A stretch of 64,000 bases of DNA, from assembly GCA_017562135.1 (NCBI GenBank), contig QEYB01000282.1:577501-641500 (forward strand). Direction: 5' to 3'. Of this stretch, positions 48,888-61,850 are shown piece by piece. Numbering within the stretch: position 1 is the first letter of the stretch; the number at the start of each line of letters is the position of its first letter. A program made the translations under genes and the position numbers. The notes beneath the pieces are model-generated. The model was not told the origin of the DNA, searched no databases, and saw only the letters and a list, made by a program, of their open reading frames with translations. This DNA comes from Dipylidium caninum (lineage: Eukaryota; Platyhelminthes; Cestoda; Cyclophyllidea; Dipylidiidae).

Positions 48888-50370
48888 TTAGCCACGAATG
48901 AAATGCCATATTAGGAACATGGAGATTATAGTTCCGATGGCAAGGGCGTAAAATAGCACCTTATCCTGGTAGCTCCGTTGGCGGATAAGTCGCATCACAG
49001 TGTTTGAGAGGCCTAGGGTGTTTGCCAAATCCAACAAGCGACGTTGAGAGTTCTTAAGTGTGCTTCTGAAATAGCATTCATCTCAAAGTGAGTCTTTGAC
49101 AGCATTGAAAGCATGCTACTGAAAAGTAGTAAGTAATATTAAAAGACCAGCTGACCCTTGGAATTTGAGGGCTTCGAGGCTAGAAGAACCACAGAGAAGC
49201 ATTTCGTCTAGTTTGCGACCAACCCCTTGAAGCCGGGAGAACTCATTCACCTCGGTATCGATCTGTACAATAGTTGCTCCATTACCATTATTGGTAACGG
49301 TGCCAGTTGCAGGAGCAAAGAGACTCGCCCGATGCATCAATTCTTGTTCACGAGCTGCCCTGAAGGAGGTGAAAAATGACTCCATGCCTTTCCTTTGTTT
49401 AACTTGACCAGTTCCCCTAACTACGCCCCAGTTCCTACTTATACAATTCGGGACTGATAAGGCATAAAATAAAATATTTGCATCCACTTCTACGTATGAT
49501 CTGTACATCACCGGAGTGGTTGTATCTATCTAATCTGTAGATCTCGCATTTTAGAGAAAGAAGACACCTAAATTTGACCCTACGTGATGATCCATCTTTA
49601 AGACCGCTCAAGCTTACAACTAGTGCCAGTGTACTAAGGAGATCAGCCTGTGGTGGCATCTTTAAAGATTGTTAACAATCGAGCAAAGAACTCAGTATTT
49701 GGCCGAAGGACTGATGAAAAAATCGGGTCAAATTTAGAAGGGAAAAAAGACTTTAACGGGAATAAACCTAAAGGAGAAAAATGTTTCGAGCGGAAAGTAA
49801 AGTGTTAATAATTTTAAGAATAATGACCCAAAATTTGAACTGTCCAAACAATTGAAGCATGGGAACAAGCTACCGTTTTCTTTGAAGAGTCTGTAAATTA
49901 TTACGAAGAGACTGGCACTGCGATTGCATTTGACCCACGACCAATTCAATTTGTTTCCGTTTTGAAGGTGGTTCGTTGTTCGACAAGACGCGCAATCTTT
50001 GGCAATTAGAAAGAACCTCAAAGAAAAAACGGCCCATCAAGCGTTATGAAAAACAACAGCGGTCGAAATTAACAATCACTATCATGTAGTCGCCCTTAAG
50101 ACACGAAAAAAACACAGATCACGAGAAGGCCATAATGAAAGTCATGTTATATGTACCAAAAAACAAGGGGAAATGAAACTTCCAGCAAGAATGGCACCGG
50201 GAGTCATGTCTTACGATGTCAAGATTTTTGGTAATCTGATGTTCCTTACGAGCAAGAGGAGTTTTGTCTGCATCCTGTGAATGCAAGGAACGAATCAAAT
50301 CCTCTAGTTCTGAAAGGTCCTGAGGCACATTTTGAACGATAGCTTTAGTGCGAAAACAAAGGTCGTCCAT
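48888..50370 (-). CDS. GOSR2: Membrin / Golgi SNAP receptor complex member 2 (Qb-SNARE)
   Basis: Five exons on the minus strand: 50215-50370, 49568-49647, 49494-49534, 49156-49387 and 48888-49065, closing in phase to 228 residues (human about 212). The start MDDLCFRTKAIVQ matches the membrin N-terminus. The SNARE part reads EFSRLQGVGRKLDEMLLCGSS, then LLDLANTLGLSNTVMRLIRQ, then RSYQDKVLFYALAIGT and a C-terminal hydrophobic anchor ending WHFIRG. Membrin works in ER-to-Golgi and intra-Golgi membrane fusion with syntaxin 5, BET1 and Sec22b. Exons 1 and 5 are firm. The small exons 2 and 3 were placed by phase and weak similarity (DGSSRRVKFR, LDRYNHSGDV); the donor of exon 3 and acceptor of exon 4 are the least certain. 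The intron between exons 2 and 3 would be only 33 bp. The ATG lies four bases behind an acceptor (CTGCTGTAG). Confidence 0.88.
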
Positions 50371-53300
50371 CGCCCTACAGCAGTAGTAGAAGAATTAAGG
50401 CATGTGGATACTGAAAAAACTCCAGAAGATAATATAGTAAGAGAACATCATAATGCTATGATACCAAACGTAATCTCCCTATTAGATCGAAGGGATTGAA
50501 GTATTATAAATTAGTCGAAAGAATGTAGATGGTGGACACATTTCGACTGCACTGCTAGAGTTTTGTAAAGTGTAGACACATTACTTTAAATCATTCAAAA
50601 AATTGATGCACTTCGGAATCCTTAACCGCGTCGCACCGCTCAAACCTCCACGACGTAATAGCCTCTGTTAATTGAAAAAACGCCTGTTTTGACAGTTGGT
50701 TTAAAAAATGACCCGCGATTAAACATTTATATCCTGATAACTTTAAGAATGTGTGCATTTACTTTTTTGTTAAGAGTGTGCTTAGTCACGGCTCTAAAAA
50801 TGTGGGAGCCTACAATTAGTGGGCGATTTGGTCTCTTCTTCACACTTCCGTTTTTCTGTCTCCCGCTTTACGGGACGACTCCTACAGGATCACTGTCTCT
50901 TCTGTGGACTACATAAGCTTAATTTTAGCCATGACGAAGGAACCAAGTTATTTCCAAAACCTTTAGTTATTACCTTGACCATGTATTAAATTGAGATCTT
51001 TAAGGAAAAATCTGTGAGTACTATGGAGACAGTTCATGGATAGACCTACCAATCGCCTCCAAGGTTGCTTTCGTTCCCGGCTATTTTAATAATCATCCGC
51101 TCACCGCACTAATGAACCCTACCTTGATCCGGACTTATTTCAGTGAATTTGGCAAACGGTCGGTAAATGTTTACAGGGTTGAGAGTGGTTTTACTTGAAT
51201 AACGCAAAGACTGAAGGAAAGCGAAATTTATAATTTAGTACTCTTCAGATGTTGTTGAAATGGACTCTCTTAACTTTACGAGCTGCAGTTTTTTTCTCAG
51301 TATCAAAACTCAACTTTGTTTTGGTAACCACTCGCAGTGTCATGCGAACAGTATTGCTATTCCCACTTCATCCCTTCTCTCAGATTTCAAAGTTGCCATC
51401 GGGTGAGTGCAATCAGCCAATGATTGCAGCATTATCGGGTATTTAGGACTCCAACGAAAATCGGCGGCTCCTAGGAGTACTATTCGGTTTTTAAAATATT
51501 TTGGAGCGCTTTATTGAAGATCCGTGCCTTTTAATACGCGATATGAATAAGTTTGGATGGGATATTCGATTGCCCGAAATGGGTGTGTGACGGCGTGAGA
51601 GCGATAGGAATGCCACTACAAAAAATTCAATGATTTTTTTCTAAAATTCTGCATAATCTGGAAGAATTCGACATATAACACAACGATAATATCCAAGCAT
51701 TCCCCACAGGCCTCGAAATTGTCCTAACTAATAAGACACACCCCCTGTGCAACTAAAACTTGGGTATTTTCACAAAGACATCTAGTAAGGAAAGGAAGTC
51801 AGCGAAGCCTTTATTTATAGGATATATGCATTATGCTTTGCTCAAATTGTAGCGCTCTTAATTAGTTGCAAAATCAAAATGCACAGCAAATTGACATCGT
51901 CGACATTACCGTAAAAGAGTGAAAAGCGACTATAATCAGTGATAATTTAATATATAATCAGTTTGGCTAAAACTGAAGGTAAACCAAATTTTCATCCGCT
52001 AAGTTGGCTCGGTGATTATACCACGTCTGAACTGTGGCTACAGCGGACAAGGAAGTCCATTTGAACTGATGTCATATTTTTACAAGTTTACGTTATTTGG
52101 GGAAAGGATTATGAACAATGAATAAAAATATAGTTAAATGGAATGAATATATAACGGTAGACATCTGATAACCATCTTTTGCAGCCCTATGTATAAGTTT
52201 TTTATACAGGTTCATTGCTAAATTTAAAAGGATCAAAAGACTCGTCACGCTTAACGAATTATACAATTTTCTTCCAATGGCACACCTCGTCAGTTAATCC
52301 GTCGCCTAAAATTTGTTTTACTGTCCTCTTATGAGAGTTACTAGGTAGAGTACACGTTTTTTCATTGGGGTCGGTTTTAATACAAACTTGAACTAAAGGA
52401 TTAAATGCAACGATAAGAAAGTGAATGTGCGCATGAAGTACAGATTCTACCAAGCACGTTTGCAAATATTTAGTTGATGACACTATTCTTTCCGAGAAAC
52501 CGCGGTTATTACTCAATAACAGTAGGTTATATTCCTGGATACAATTTATTAATCCAATTGCAATACATCAACAATAAACAAACACAAGTAATTAAACATC
52601 AGTTTTAAGAAACGTGTTTTAAGAAGCAAGTTTGTCTAGTACAAAATTTAAATTGTTTGGTTAAATTTGCAACTTTAATGTGTTTAAATGAACTAAATAT
52701 TGTATACAGCGTTCTTCTTGCCGAAGTGGGAATTTAAGCCTCACGAAGAAATAGATCAGTTCTTGCCCCCTGCCCCCTAAAATTGTCCACTAATTTCTCT
52801 AAGAAAATCCTTAGGTCCTGAGGAAATCTGTTTTTATATTTTGTATACGGAGGTTTCATTATTTTAATTGCTCTTTGCTCATTATATTTGTAACACACCT
52901 TTCCCTCCTTAACCCTCTTTCTCAGTTGTAGCGCTTATCATTAATGCATCTCTTACGTTTAATTGTTTGTACTGACTGTGATTTTTTTGGCTGTTTTGTC
53001 CTTTTATAATAGTGGCTTTTTTCTTTATTTTCAAACGTCTAGCTTCCCACGCGTTGCTACTTGGGAACTAACTGAAAATTAATTTCAAAAAATGCCTTAG
53101 TTTGCGTCTTGTCTGATTCGTTACTTCTGCGACACTTATAAATCGTCCCCTCGTGCTCTGATCACCCTACTTTTCAAGCAGACGGTTGAGCGTAATTTAT
53201 GTATTTGACTTAAAGTTCTCTTTGGCATCTTTTGAAAATTTTTCTTGATTATGGCATGTTTTTTGCCATACGCCACGATAATACACTTTAACACCATTTT

Positions 53301-53698
53301 AGATTGTTGGCTAAGCACTCCCCTAATTAATATTTTTTCCTCAATGCAGTTGGTTGAAAACTATTATCTATTGTATGTTAATTTAGACTTCACCCCTGCG
53401 GTCACATGACCATATCTGACCCGATGATATGTGAGTCCTAGGTCAGATGCGTGTGAAAGTGGAGGCACATAAATACAAAAGAGGTGGCTATAAATGCTGA
53501 CCTATACTTCATCAGTTCTTTTTTTGAAAATATTAATCTGGCGTTAGTTTAGCTTTTAGTATATTCCTGCGACAATGATCCTATAACCATTACATGATTT
53601 ATAAAACGGTATTAGAGTGTAGTTTATTGATTTCTTGGCCTCTTGGGCTTTTCCTTTGACATAATGATGTATACTCTTGTTCACAGGAGCACATTGAT
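50371..53698. other. Intergenic region between divergent genes, no supported gene
   Basis: The stretch is AT-rich with short open frames on both strands (for example 52259-52516 on minus) that I cannot relate to any family. It should contain the promoters of membrin and of the gene at 53699. Confidence 0.4.
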
Positions 53699-55604
53699 AT
53701 GGACGACTGCGATCATAGCAGTCTTTCTGAACAAATCATTTCTCCTGTAACCGTTTCTTCCAAAGTACTACGTCCATGTCAGACCCTTCATCGCGTCGTT
53801 CAGATTGACATTGTGCCGTCTTCTTTTTTGATTACTCCTGAAGATGACAAATGTTTGAGGCTTTGTACCAAACGTATCTCCAATCTCCTTTCCCGAACGT
53901 ATCCAGGTCTGCCAGTAAGCGTTACTTATCTCCAGGGTAATATCCAAGTGTTTAAAAATGAATACAATGATGCAGATATCATCTCAAGCCAAATTCTGTC
54001 CAATCCTCTCTGGTGGACTTGTCTCCTTTTGGTGAGTCAGTTTAGGCGACATCCGATCCCATAATTTGTGGACCCAGTGACCTATGGTATTCTATCACCT
54101 TACCTTTAGATCGAAGACCATGAATGGGAAGACAATTCCTTCGAAGAAGCCAATGAGAAAAAAACCTTGTTTGCTCGCTCTTGGTGTTCAATCTTGAAAC
54201 TTAAACGCGCATTTGACAACTTTTGTAGCCCTTTTGCCGACATTTCGAGCCTCGATTTAGGTTTGTGTCCCTCAGAGAGTCAAACTTTCACTGAAATTCA
54301 ATCGTTATCCGACCAGACTTCAGATGTCTCGCCGATCAACATGCGCCTGGGTGTACCCACCATTTCCCCTAAGAAAGACTTTTTCTTGGCCACCCCGCCC
54401 TCTCTATCCTGGGCGTTGGCAGTTACGATCGAGTTCTACCGTGTCCTCATTGAAAAGGAAAGATCGGTGGAGAATAACTCGAATTTGACCAGCGAGACAA
54501 TAGGAGTGTTAGAGAACTGGATTGAATTTATAACTTTTGGTACTTTGTTGAAGTCGAAGACGGAAAACCAACCCCATACTGTCAAGGATTGGGTGAGTCT
54601 TCCCTGTCTTATGTTATCGTCTTATAAACAACTCTCAAATGGGCACTTAAAGATATCGTAATGAACGGCTCGTTTTCTGGCAATTAATACCCCGATTGTA
54701 GGAAGCGCAATAATTAATGTATCTACACGGTTAAGTGGACACTTGAGGGCATAATTTCACTCTTGTTGTGGTCACCCGCTCCGCTATTTTGTCCTCCAAA
54801 CTGTTTATTCATGTTGACCTATAGCAGCAGCAGTATTTGCACTCATCGGATGTAGATTCGGTCAACAGGTCACTCATGTGTCAGCCTAGGCCATTTTGTA
54901 GCTGTCGATGCAAATCTTATGCACTCTGCCCGTGACTGCCAATTTGATTGAGGTTTCTAATGCCGTCTCATTGTTGTGCCCAGGACCCGTTTACGAGGCC
55001 ACCACACTATCATTCCCATGCCCTTTCCCTCGTTATTTCTCATCTCGAGGGTTATAATAATTGTACCTCTCACGTTAATTGGGCGTAGCATGAAAACCAC
55101 TTTGCATAATCCTTGTTTTAGGCCACGCTACCGATCAGCTCATTCGTGTCAGTCTCACTTATTAAAGACATCACCTTACTTTTGACCTATCGTAATGACA
55201 TTTGAGTTCTCGTGGTGTTTGGCCGGCCTCCTCTAACATCACCAAAGTAGGAATGTCAAACTGTTGTGCGATGGTGGCAGTGATATAAGAGATTTTAATC
55301 CACATTTTTTTATAACAAGCTTAACGATATTGTGAGGGATCGAGTTGCGTCTTTGCCAGCTCCCTTCACCATCGTTGTGAAGTACAACATCGGGAAAGAT
55401 TATGTGGTAGAGGCCGACGATACCTTTAACCAATTAGAGAAGGCCTGGCGCAAAGCGGTACATAAACTCACATCCTCTGGTGATGCCATCGTCCTCTGTG
55501 ACACTGACATTAACGATATAAAGGAGACGGTAGTTGAAGAAATCGTCAATCGGTGCAAGAGATACCTCGGTCACGACATCTCGACGGCAAGTTCCACTGC
55601 CTAA
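53699..55604 (+). CDS. Conserved-looking protein of unknown function, 366 residues
   Basis: Three exons: 53699-54031, 54110-54592 and 55320-55604, both joins in phase 0 with good donors (GTGAGT twice) and acceptors (TTACCTTTAG, TTTTATAACAAG). The frame opens with MDDCDHSSLSEQI behind TTGTTCACAG plus twelve bases; those twelve bases are in frame without a stop, so an upstream exon cannot be excluded. The product is soluble: no signal peptide and no membrane segment. Segments that look structured are KRISNLLSRTYPGLPVSV, NPLWWTCLL, ARSWCSILKLKRAFDNF and, near the C-terminus, APFTIVVKYNIGKDYVVEAD followed by two helices. The last part faintly resembles the C-terminal half of RNase PH-type exosome subunits (such as RRP42), but the rest does not, so I make no assignment. 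Confidence 0.75.
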
Positions 55605-56895
55605 ATCGACACTTATACATTTTCACTTTCATACCTGACTGAAATGTTGCAAACATCCGCCCCTCCTCTCCCTCCTATTTTCCTCTATCGCTCTTTCACA
55701 TTCTTGTGATGCGCTAAAACCATGACCTGTCAAATGCAACTAATCATCCGCTCTTCCTGCATGTTGAATTTTCTACTACACCAAAGCTGTTTCGAGTTCT
55801 CGGGATCACAGGGCGAGTCCACCTCGTTATTGACACCGAGTCATTGGGCTTGGGACCACCCTCCGACCGTTGCAAATATGGGTATTTGTTCAATTTACTG
55901 TGAGTTTGTTGCGCTGAGACACACAGAACCGCTCCCTCATCTCGTAGAGCGTTTTGGACGTCAAGACCAAACGAGTGCGCCGACCGAGACCGGGTTTGAT
56001 ATCCGATTTGCATCTTGCACGTACTTAATCGGCGCAGTTACTCATGGCGACTGATATCATGCCGGGCATACGAAAGCCGCCATTCTGATTTTCAACTCAC
56101 CGGAATGGCGTCACTCCCTAGGACCCGCAAAGAACGCCGCTTTGCACCGGAGTAGGGAGTTTCGTGCAACGAATCGAAATAGATTTGGAGGCTTCAGAGA
56201 ATGCACATTACCTGGGTGTCCCACTCCGCACATTTTGCGGTGGGTAAATATGCCAGCATTGCTCCTCGCATTCGCCTTAGTGATAAATCCAATGGGCCAC
56301 ATCAAACAGGTATGAGCATCGTAAAAGTCAAGCAGAATTAATTAGCCTTTGTTAGACGAGATCGCGAAACCCAGTAAGCATGAAGCTCAAGTCGTGTCCA
56401 TATGCCGGTGCTTCTTTGTGAGTATGCGGGAAGAAGGAAAAACAATTAGTGGCGAAACATCATTGTACCAGTTTTAGAGAAAAAAAAATGTGGGGATGAA
56501 GAGGTGGGCCGGGGGCGGAGAGGAGACCAATTTTAATCTCGCGATGTATGGAAGGCCTCGGGAGGGGGGGGGGAGGGGAGGGCTACAGTACTTACACGCG
56601 AGAGCCAATGATCAGCAGACCGCGATGGAGCAAGTAGATATTTACAATTTCAGAGTTAAAATTGTTTAAAAATAAACACATCGAGAGGAGAACACACGGA
56701 GGCGGGAGAAGGGGTAAGCAAAGTTCATCGGTGGGTGGAGATGAGCGCATGCACTAAATTGAGCGAATCGATGGGCTCCTCGATATTGGCGCGGCAAGCT
56801 CAGTGGAGACGTGGGGTGAAAGGTAAAACGTAGAGCAGTGGGAGGCGGAGGAGTGGTGGAGTAATCACAGAAGCTTCCTCTTCTGCGTGGTGACC
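55605..56895. other. Intergenic between convergent genes
   Basis: No gene is supported. The region carries a G-rich tract (56561-56582) and an A run. It should contain both 3' UTRs. Confidence 0.45.
56561..56582 (+). other. G-run cluster downstream of the M-Ras gene
   Basis: GGAGGGGGGGGGGAGGGGAG is followed by GG. On the plus strand this is quadruplex-prone; in the M-Ras transcript direction it is a C-rich tract. The length of the homopolymer may be unreliable. Confidence 0.4.
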
Positions 56896-59800
56896 CTAGA
56901 GACAGGTGCATTTCACCTTCCTCGTTCGCTGCTTTTGGCTCGTGGGTGGGGGACTTGCCGGTTGTTTCCTGAAAATGACGGAAGTTATCCTACTTAATTC
57001 CAACGTGGTAGCTATTTATGCTACTTGCTCTGCTTCCTGACAATCCTAATTTAAATTTCACTTGTAACTACGCAGCGCCTTCAGAGCTAAACTAGACGCT
57101 ACGGGAGAATGGGTAGAGGAGACAGCTGGAAAGCCAAGTAGAACGTACCGAATGATCCGAATGAGGTCGTGAAAGATTAGATCCACATTAACTGGGGGGT
57201 TTTTGGCACTGGTCTCTATGTATTGGACCTAAAATGAGAAGGATAATCGCGTTTACGAGATCAGGGCTATAACCTTCGGTCCACCCAGCACTCCCGCGTT
57301 CAGAACTCGTACGATCTCAACTGCAGTGCAACCGTCTACACATTAGGCCCTGAAGACAATCAACCCCGATTCTGAATTCTTGGTCGCCTCCACGAAGTAC
57401 CACTAAAACGGCCATAGAGGTAAATGTAGGCGACCCCATCAAACCTGAGACTGGTCGCTATCTTTTGCTGAGGAAGCTTACGGTCCCACGAAAAAAGCCC
57501 GCATCCCACATCTCATCTTCGTACAAACCTGACGGCGCACAGAAACTCCAGCGGAGGCCGAACTGCGTTTTTCTCCAAGAGTCTAGTGCAAATTAGATTA
57601 GATTTCAGTTAGTATGTCCGAGGTGAAACCCCAACGTCTGCTTCAGTAACGAGCTGCCAAATATAGTTAATTTGGTTTTTTTCTGACATATCACAACCCC
57701 TTGAATTTTTTCACGCGTACACAATGTGTTCATGGAGGAGTTACGACATTGAGGGCGCTGGCGTTCCAACTGATTCATCTGATAAACGGACAAATGAGCG
57801 CGACAACTATAACAGTGTAGTATGGTAAAATCGGGAGAGCTTTACAAACAAGGCCTATAGTTCAGAGTAGGCTTTCGCGTTGCCTCTAACTTCAATTGGT
57901 GCAACGACTCAGGGGACTTCATTCGTTTTCTCGTAACCGACGGAAAGATGTGTTTACAAAAGCATTATCACCACCTGAAGGTAACTGTGTTGGTCGACGC
58001 GAAGGTTAAACCACAGGCATATCACCGGGAATGACAACTCAGAATGAGACCAGAGCCAAACAAACCATCTTTTTGGATTTGCAAATAAATTACTCCCAAA
58101 ATCATAGGCGCAGCAACACACTCAGGAGAGGAGACGGACGTACGCCAAGTTCTTGTGCCAAACTTTGACCCTCTTCTGGGGTAACGATTCGTTGTTGCAC
58201 CAGGTCGATCTTGTTTGCCGCTAGGATCATCGGATACGAGTCACGATCACGGGCCCGCAGGATTTGCGTGTAGAATCGGCGAACTTGACGGAAGCTCTGC
58301 TGATCCGTCACCGAGTAGACAATTATGAAACCGTGACCTTTGCGCATATACTGCTCACGCATTGCGCTAAACTCATCCTGACCCGCTGTATCCAACACTG
58401 AATGGAGGTAAAAAGAGAGAAAAATGTGTCTAAGCTGAATCACTTCACCTCGTATTGAATAAACAAAGAACAAGGCCAGTTACTATAACAACGATTGCTG
58501 CGTTAACTACGCGCGTAAAAGCTCCTTTTCCACTCAAAACTTAATAAAACGAGGTGTGAACCCTTCCTGGATGAAATTAATAAATGGGCTCCTTGGTGGG
58601 TTTATAAAAAGAGTAAAAAAGTCAGCAATCGCCGTATTTCACCAGAATCGGTATACATCGTAAGTAACAAATCCCAAAATAGGGACGCCAGCAGCGTTAA
58701 GATGTGAGGTTTTTGTTATGACATTGTTCCATCTAAACCAGAAGTAGGCATCTTGAGACATCGTCCAGTAGATGAGTGGAGTGGACACTAGAAGTGAATC
58801 GAAACGGCGTGATTTGCGTTTGTCACACAAGAGCTCCACTATCCACCGCAATAATGGAGGTCAAGTTCGGTGGGTGAAGGAGACATTCACTGAGGGGATT
58901 GAAATTTGTTTAACTAACCTCACTTTAGAGAATGAGCAAGAAGTCTTGAGTAGGGGTACTTTCACCCGAGCGCTGACAAGGTTTCGTAATCGAATGACTT
59001 GAATGTTTGCTAGAAGAAATTTACTGGCAGTGGATAGGGAGGCTACGTGATGAAATGGAGAAGAGAACTTGTGACCAAACTGGCGCCTACTTTTCTGCCA
59101 GAAACACCAGTTTGACAGGATTTGTTTTTGACGAGTCCAATCTCTTCGTAGGACAAGAGGGCGTTGACCCGTCTTCAAAGTGAACACCGAAAATGACCTT
59201 AGTAGACTATAAAGGATATATAAATTAAGAGGAAGAAAGATGATGGAGGGTGGAGAACAACTCCTAAATGTGACTTGCGAAATAAGCCTCATTTCCCAAT
59301 GTTTGGTCCCAGGAAAGGCTAGCGGTACAGAAATGTCCATCCACAGGTGCAGGGGGTACAGAAGAAACGATGCCAAAGAATTGGGATAGAAAATGGATAG
59401 ACCTAATAACCACCTCCATTACGATCTACCCACTTTTACGATGGTAAAATCTAACGTGCGCACGTACGCTTAAGTGTGTCACGTTGGTGATAGGATGGGT
59501 GAACAAGGCACAGGGTTCAAGAAGAACTAAAAGTAAGTTAGAACAAAAAGGGTTCAAGTCCTCCTTATAGGACGATTTGCTTTTCAAGCTAATTGGATTC
59601 AGATTGAAACATCATTATTCTCCGGGTTAATGCACAATGTAATGTCTCTTGCGGTGCCGCAGACAAGGAAAGTATAGCTACCTCTGAGATTTGGTAGGGT
59701 AACTCGACATTTTGCGGGAAGGGCGAAGAGAGTGCACTACCTCAGAGGAAATATAAGACAGTGCAGGCAACCCAATAAAAAAAAATACAGAAATATAACA

Positions 59801-61850
59801 TGCAAGAGTATGAGCACAATTCTTACGCGTGCTAAGATGTTTTGTAGATTGAGTAATAAAAGATAAATTCTATGACGACAAAAATTTTGGTTAAAGACCG
59901 CACCAAAGATTTGGGTTTTACTTCATGCAACTACCATGAAAAAAATGGGTTATTTCCATGGAGTGGTCCCCTTTATAAAATGAAAAGAAAGTGACGAGTT
60001 CGGCAAAAAAAACTTAAGACAAGAACCATTCACATAGTCATAATAGAAGCACCGCAACAAGAAGTTGCAGATATGCACGGCGAAAAAAAATTACTTCATG
60101 GAATTTAATGACAGACAACGACAGTATTTGCGATATGGAAATTAGCGTACTTCAGCAAGAGTATCATGGGACCGACAGACTATCCCGTGTGCTACTCGAC
60201 AACAATGAATCGTGAATTGTCGTTAATTAACGCCACAAAGAAAGTTGCAGTCCAACTCTAGAAGGGGACTTAAAAGATCGGATGGATGAACCTAATTTAC
60301 GTCTTCAAAAGTGGGTAGTAAATCTCAACTTTAAAGGTCAGCAGTAGAAACGGCTCGCAACAAACAATATAGGTTCCCATTTGTCCGGGAATAGAAGTAT
60401 TTTAGTGGCGCAGTGACATGCGCAAGCAAGTACGTGGGCGTACCACATGTGAGACACACAGAACGAGCGAAGGCCTGTTTTGTTCACATAAACGTTAACA
60501 CGCACAGAATACACCCACAATGATGTTAGCACGCACGCGGACAGTTAATTGTTTACACCTCTTTCTAAAAAAAAGCGAATGCAAGACTTTGTTATAACAT
60601 CAAATCCCTAGCTACTAAATTATCTAGTTAGCGTTCTTAGCGATGTTACAATGCTGTCACCGGCGTCTTCATCACCCTTCACCGGTCAAATCTGCCAAGA
60701 CGGGTCAGAGCGACGCCGAGACAACATTTAGTAAGGTATATGCTAAGTTCCTCTCATCAGTCCCTCAAGTAGTGTCATGGGTTTTGGAGTCGCCCCATGT
60801 GAGTCTTAACCGCAGTTCACATTGACCTACATTCAGACTAGGCCAGGGTGGGCCAAAACTGACATACTTGCAGATTTTGGCATGCTGGTGTGAGAGTCGT
60901 CAGTAGAAATATGTAATACAGATTATGTGTAGTAGTGGCGCACAGCCACAACACGGTATTTATATATAGTCTATGTGTGTGTGTTTGTGTGGGCGTCGAC
61001 TCAGAACACTAGTAATTGTCACCGTTTCCTGACAAAAGTGATAAACAAATGGATAGCGCGTAGCATAACACAGTCTCTAACGAAAGAGCTCAAAAAACAC
61101 AATTTTACATAAAATGTTAAGGCTAATGGGTTAACAGTGGGGAAAAACTTACGACAGCTCCAATTTATAATTCGTTACTGGATTAAATATCTATGAGACA
61201 GTAGCTTACAGAACTACTAAGCAATGAGCCTACAGTAAGTAGTAGCAAAACGTAGGCATGACGTACTACCACAGTTATCTTATTGAACATGAATACACTA
61301 ACTACCAGAGAAATAGCAATTGCATACCACCACACTCAAGAACTAAAACCAAAACGACAGATATTAGACATTTGTCGCCTGAATGACGCTACAATGAACA
61401 AGTCGGTCACGTTAAAAGGTAGGTAAGGTAACTTTGATAATAGCGAAATAACGTCAAAAGACAAAACATATGGAGTTCTGCTAAGTCAAAGTTATCGGCA
61501 AATGATAACTACTTAAAACACTTAGAGATTGAATTCTTTTTGTTAAAATAACATCAACGTATGAGTGGTCACGCCATTAAGAGCAAGATAATCAGTTATT
61601 AGTACGCACCATCCAGCACGCACCACTCCCCATCAACCTCGACGTTCTGCAAGTAAGAATCCTCGATAGTGGGGTTGTGGTCTTCCAGAAACATGTGCTG
61701 AAAATACTAAAGGATTGAGGCCCGGTTATAGAGTAAGATGTTTCCCACCTGTATGGTTAATGCAGACTTCCCAACACCACCATCACCCACTACAACAACT
61801 TTAAATTTGGGAATAGCAGAAATATCGTTAGGAATCTGTGTCATTGCCAT
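56896..61850 (-). CDS. MRAS: M-Ras / R-Ras subfamily small GTPase
   Basis: Five exons on the minus strand: 61749-61850, 61610-61706, 58144-58397, 57149-57228 and 56896-56968, giving 201 residues (human M-Ras 208). The nucleotide-binding motifs are complete: P-loop GDGGVGKS (22-29), effector loop HNPTIEDSY (44-52), DTAGQ (69-73), NKID (128-131) and ETSAK (156-160). The GDGGVGKS P-loop and the sequence around SAMREQYM point to M-Ras rather than classical Ras. The tail is Pro-rich then basic ([10 protein letters not shown]) and ends in CTCL, a CaaX box whose final Leu favours geranylgeranyl addition, so the protein should sit on the plasma membrane. In other animals M-Ras signals through SHOC2-PP1 and Raf. 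Exon 2 has two in-frame acceptors nine bases apart; I chose the upstream one (CAATCCTTTAG), which restores the expected YFQ. Introns are 42, 3212, 915 and 180 bp. Confidence 0.94.
58398..61609 (-). other. 3.2-kb intron 2 of the M-Ras gene
   Basis: It is bounded by GATG|GTGCGTAC and CCATTCAG|TGTTGG on the minus strand. It contains open frames on both strands (a 171-codon one at 58861-59376 on minus, a 60-codon one at 60643-60825 on plus) that I cannot identify, and a short TG tract near 60975. No nested gene is supported. Confidence 0.75.

Noticed and set aside
55320..55604. Exosome RRP42-like C-terminal exon as a separate gene
   Set aside because: The exon joins in phase to the two upstream exons, which do not resemble RRP42, and the likeness is limited to a short stretch.
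58861..59376. 171-codon minus-strand open frame inside the M-Ras intron
   Set aside because: Composition resembles translated intron, with no domain and no similarity to transposon proteins that I know.
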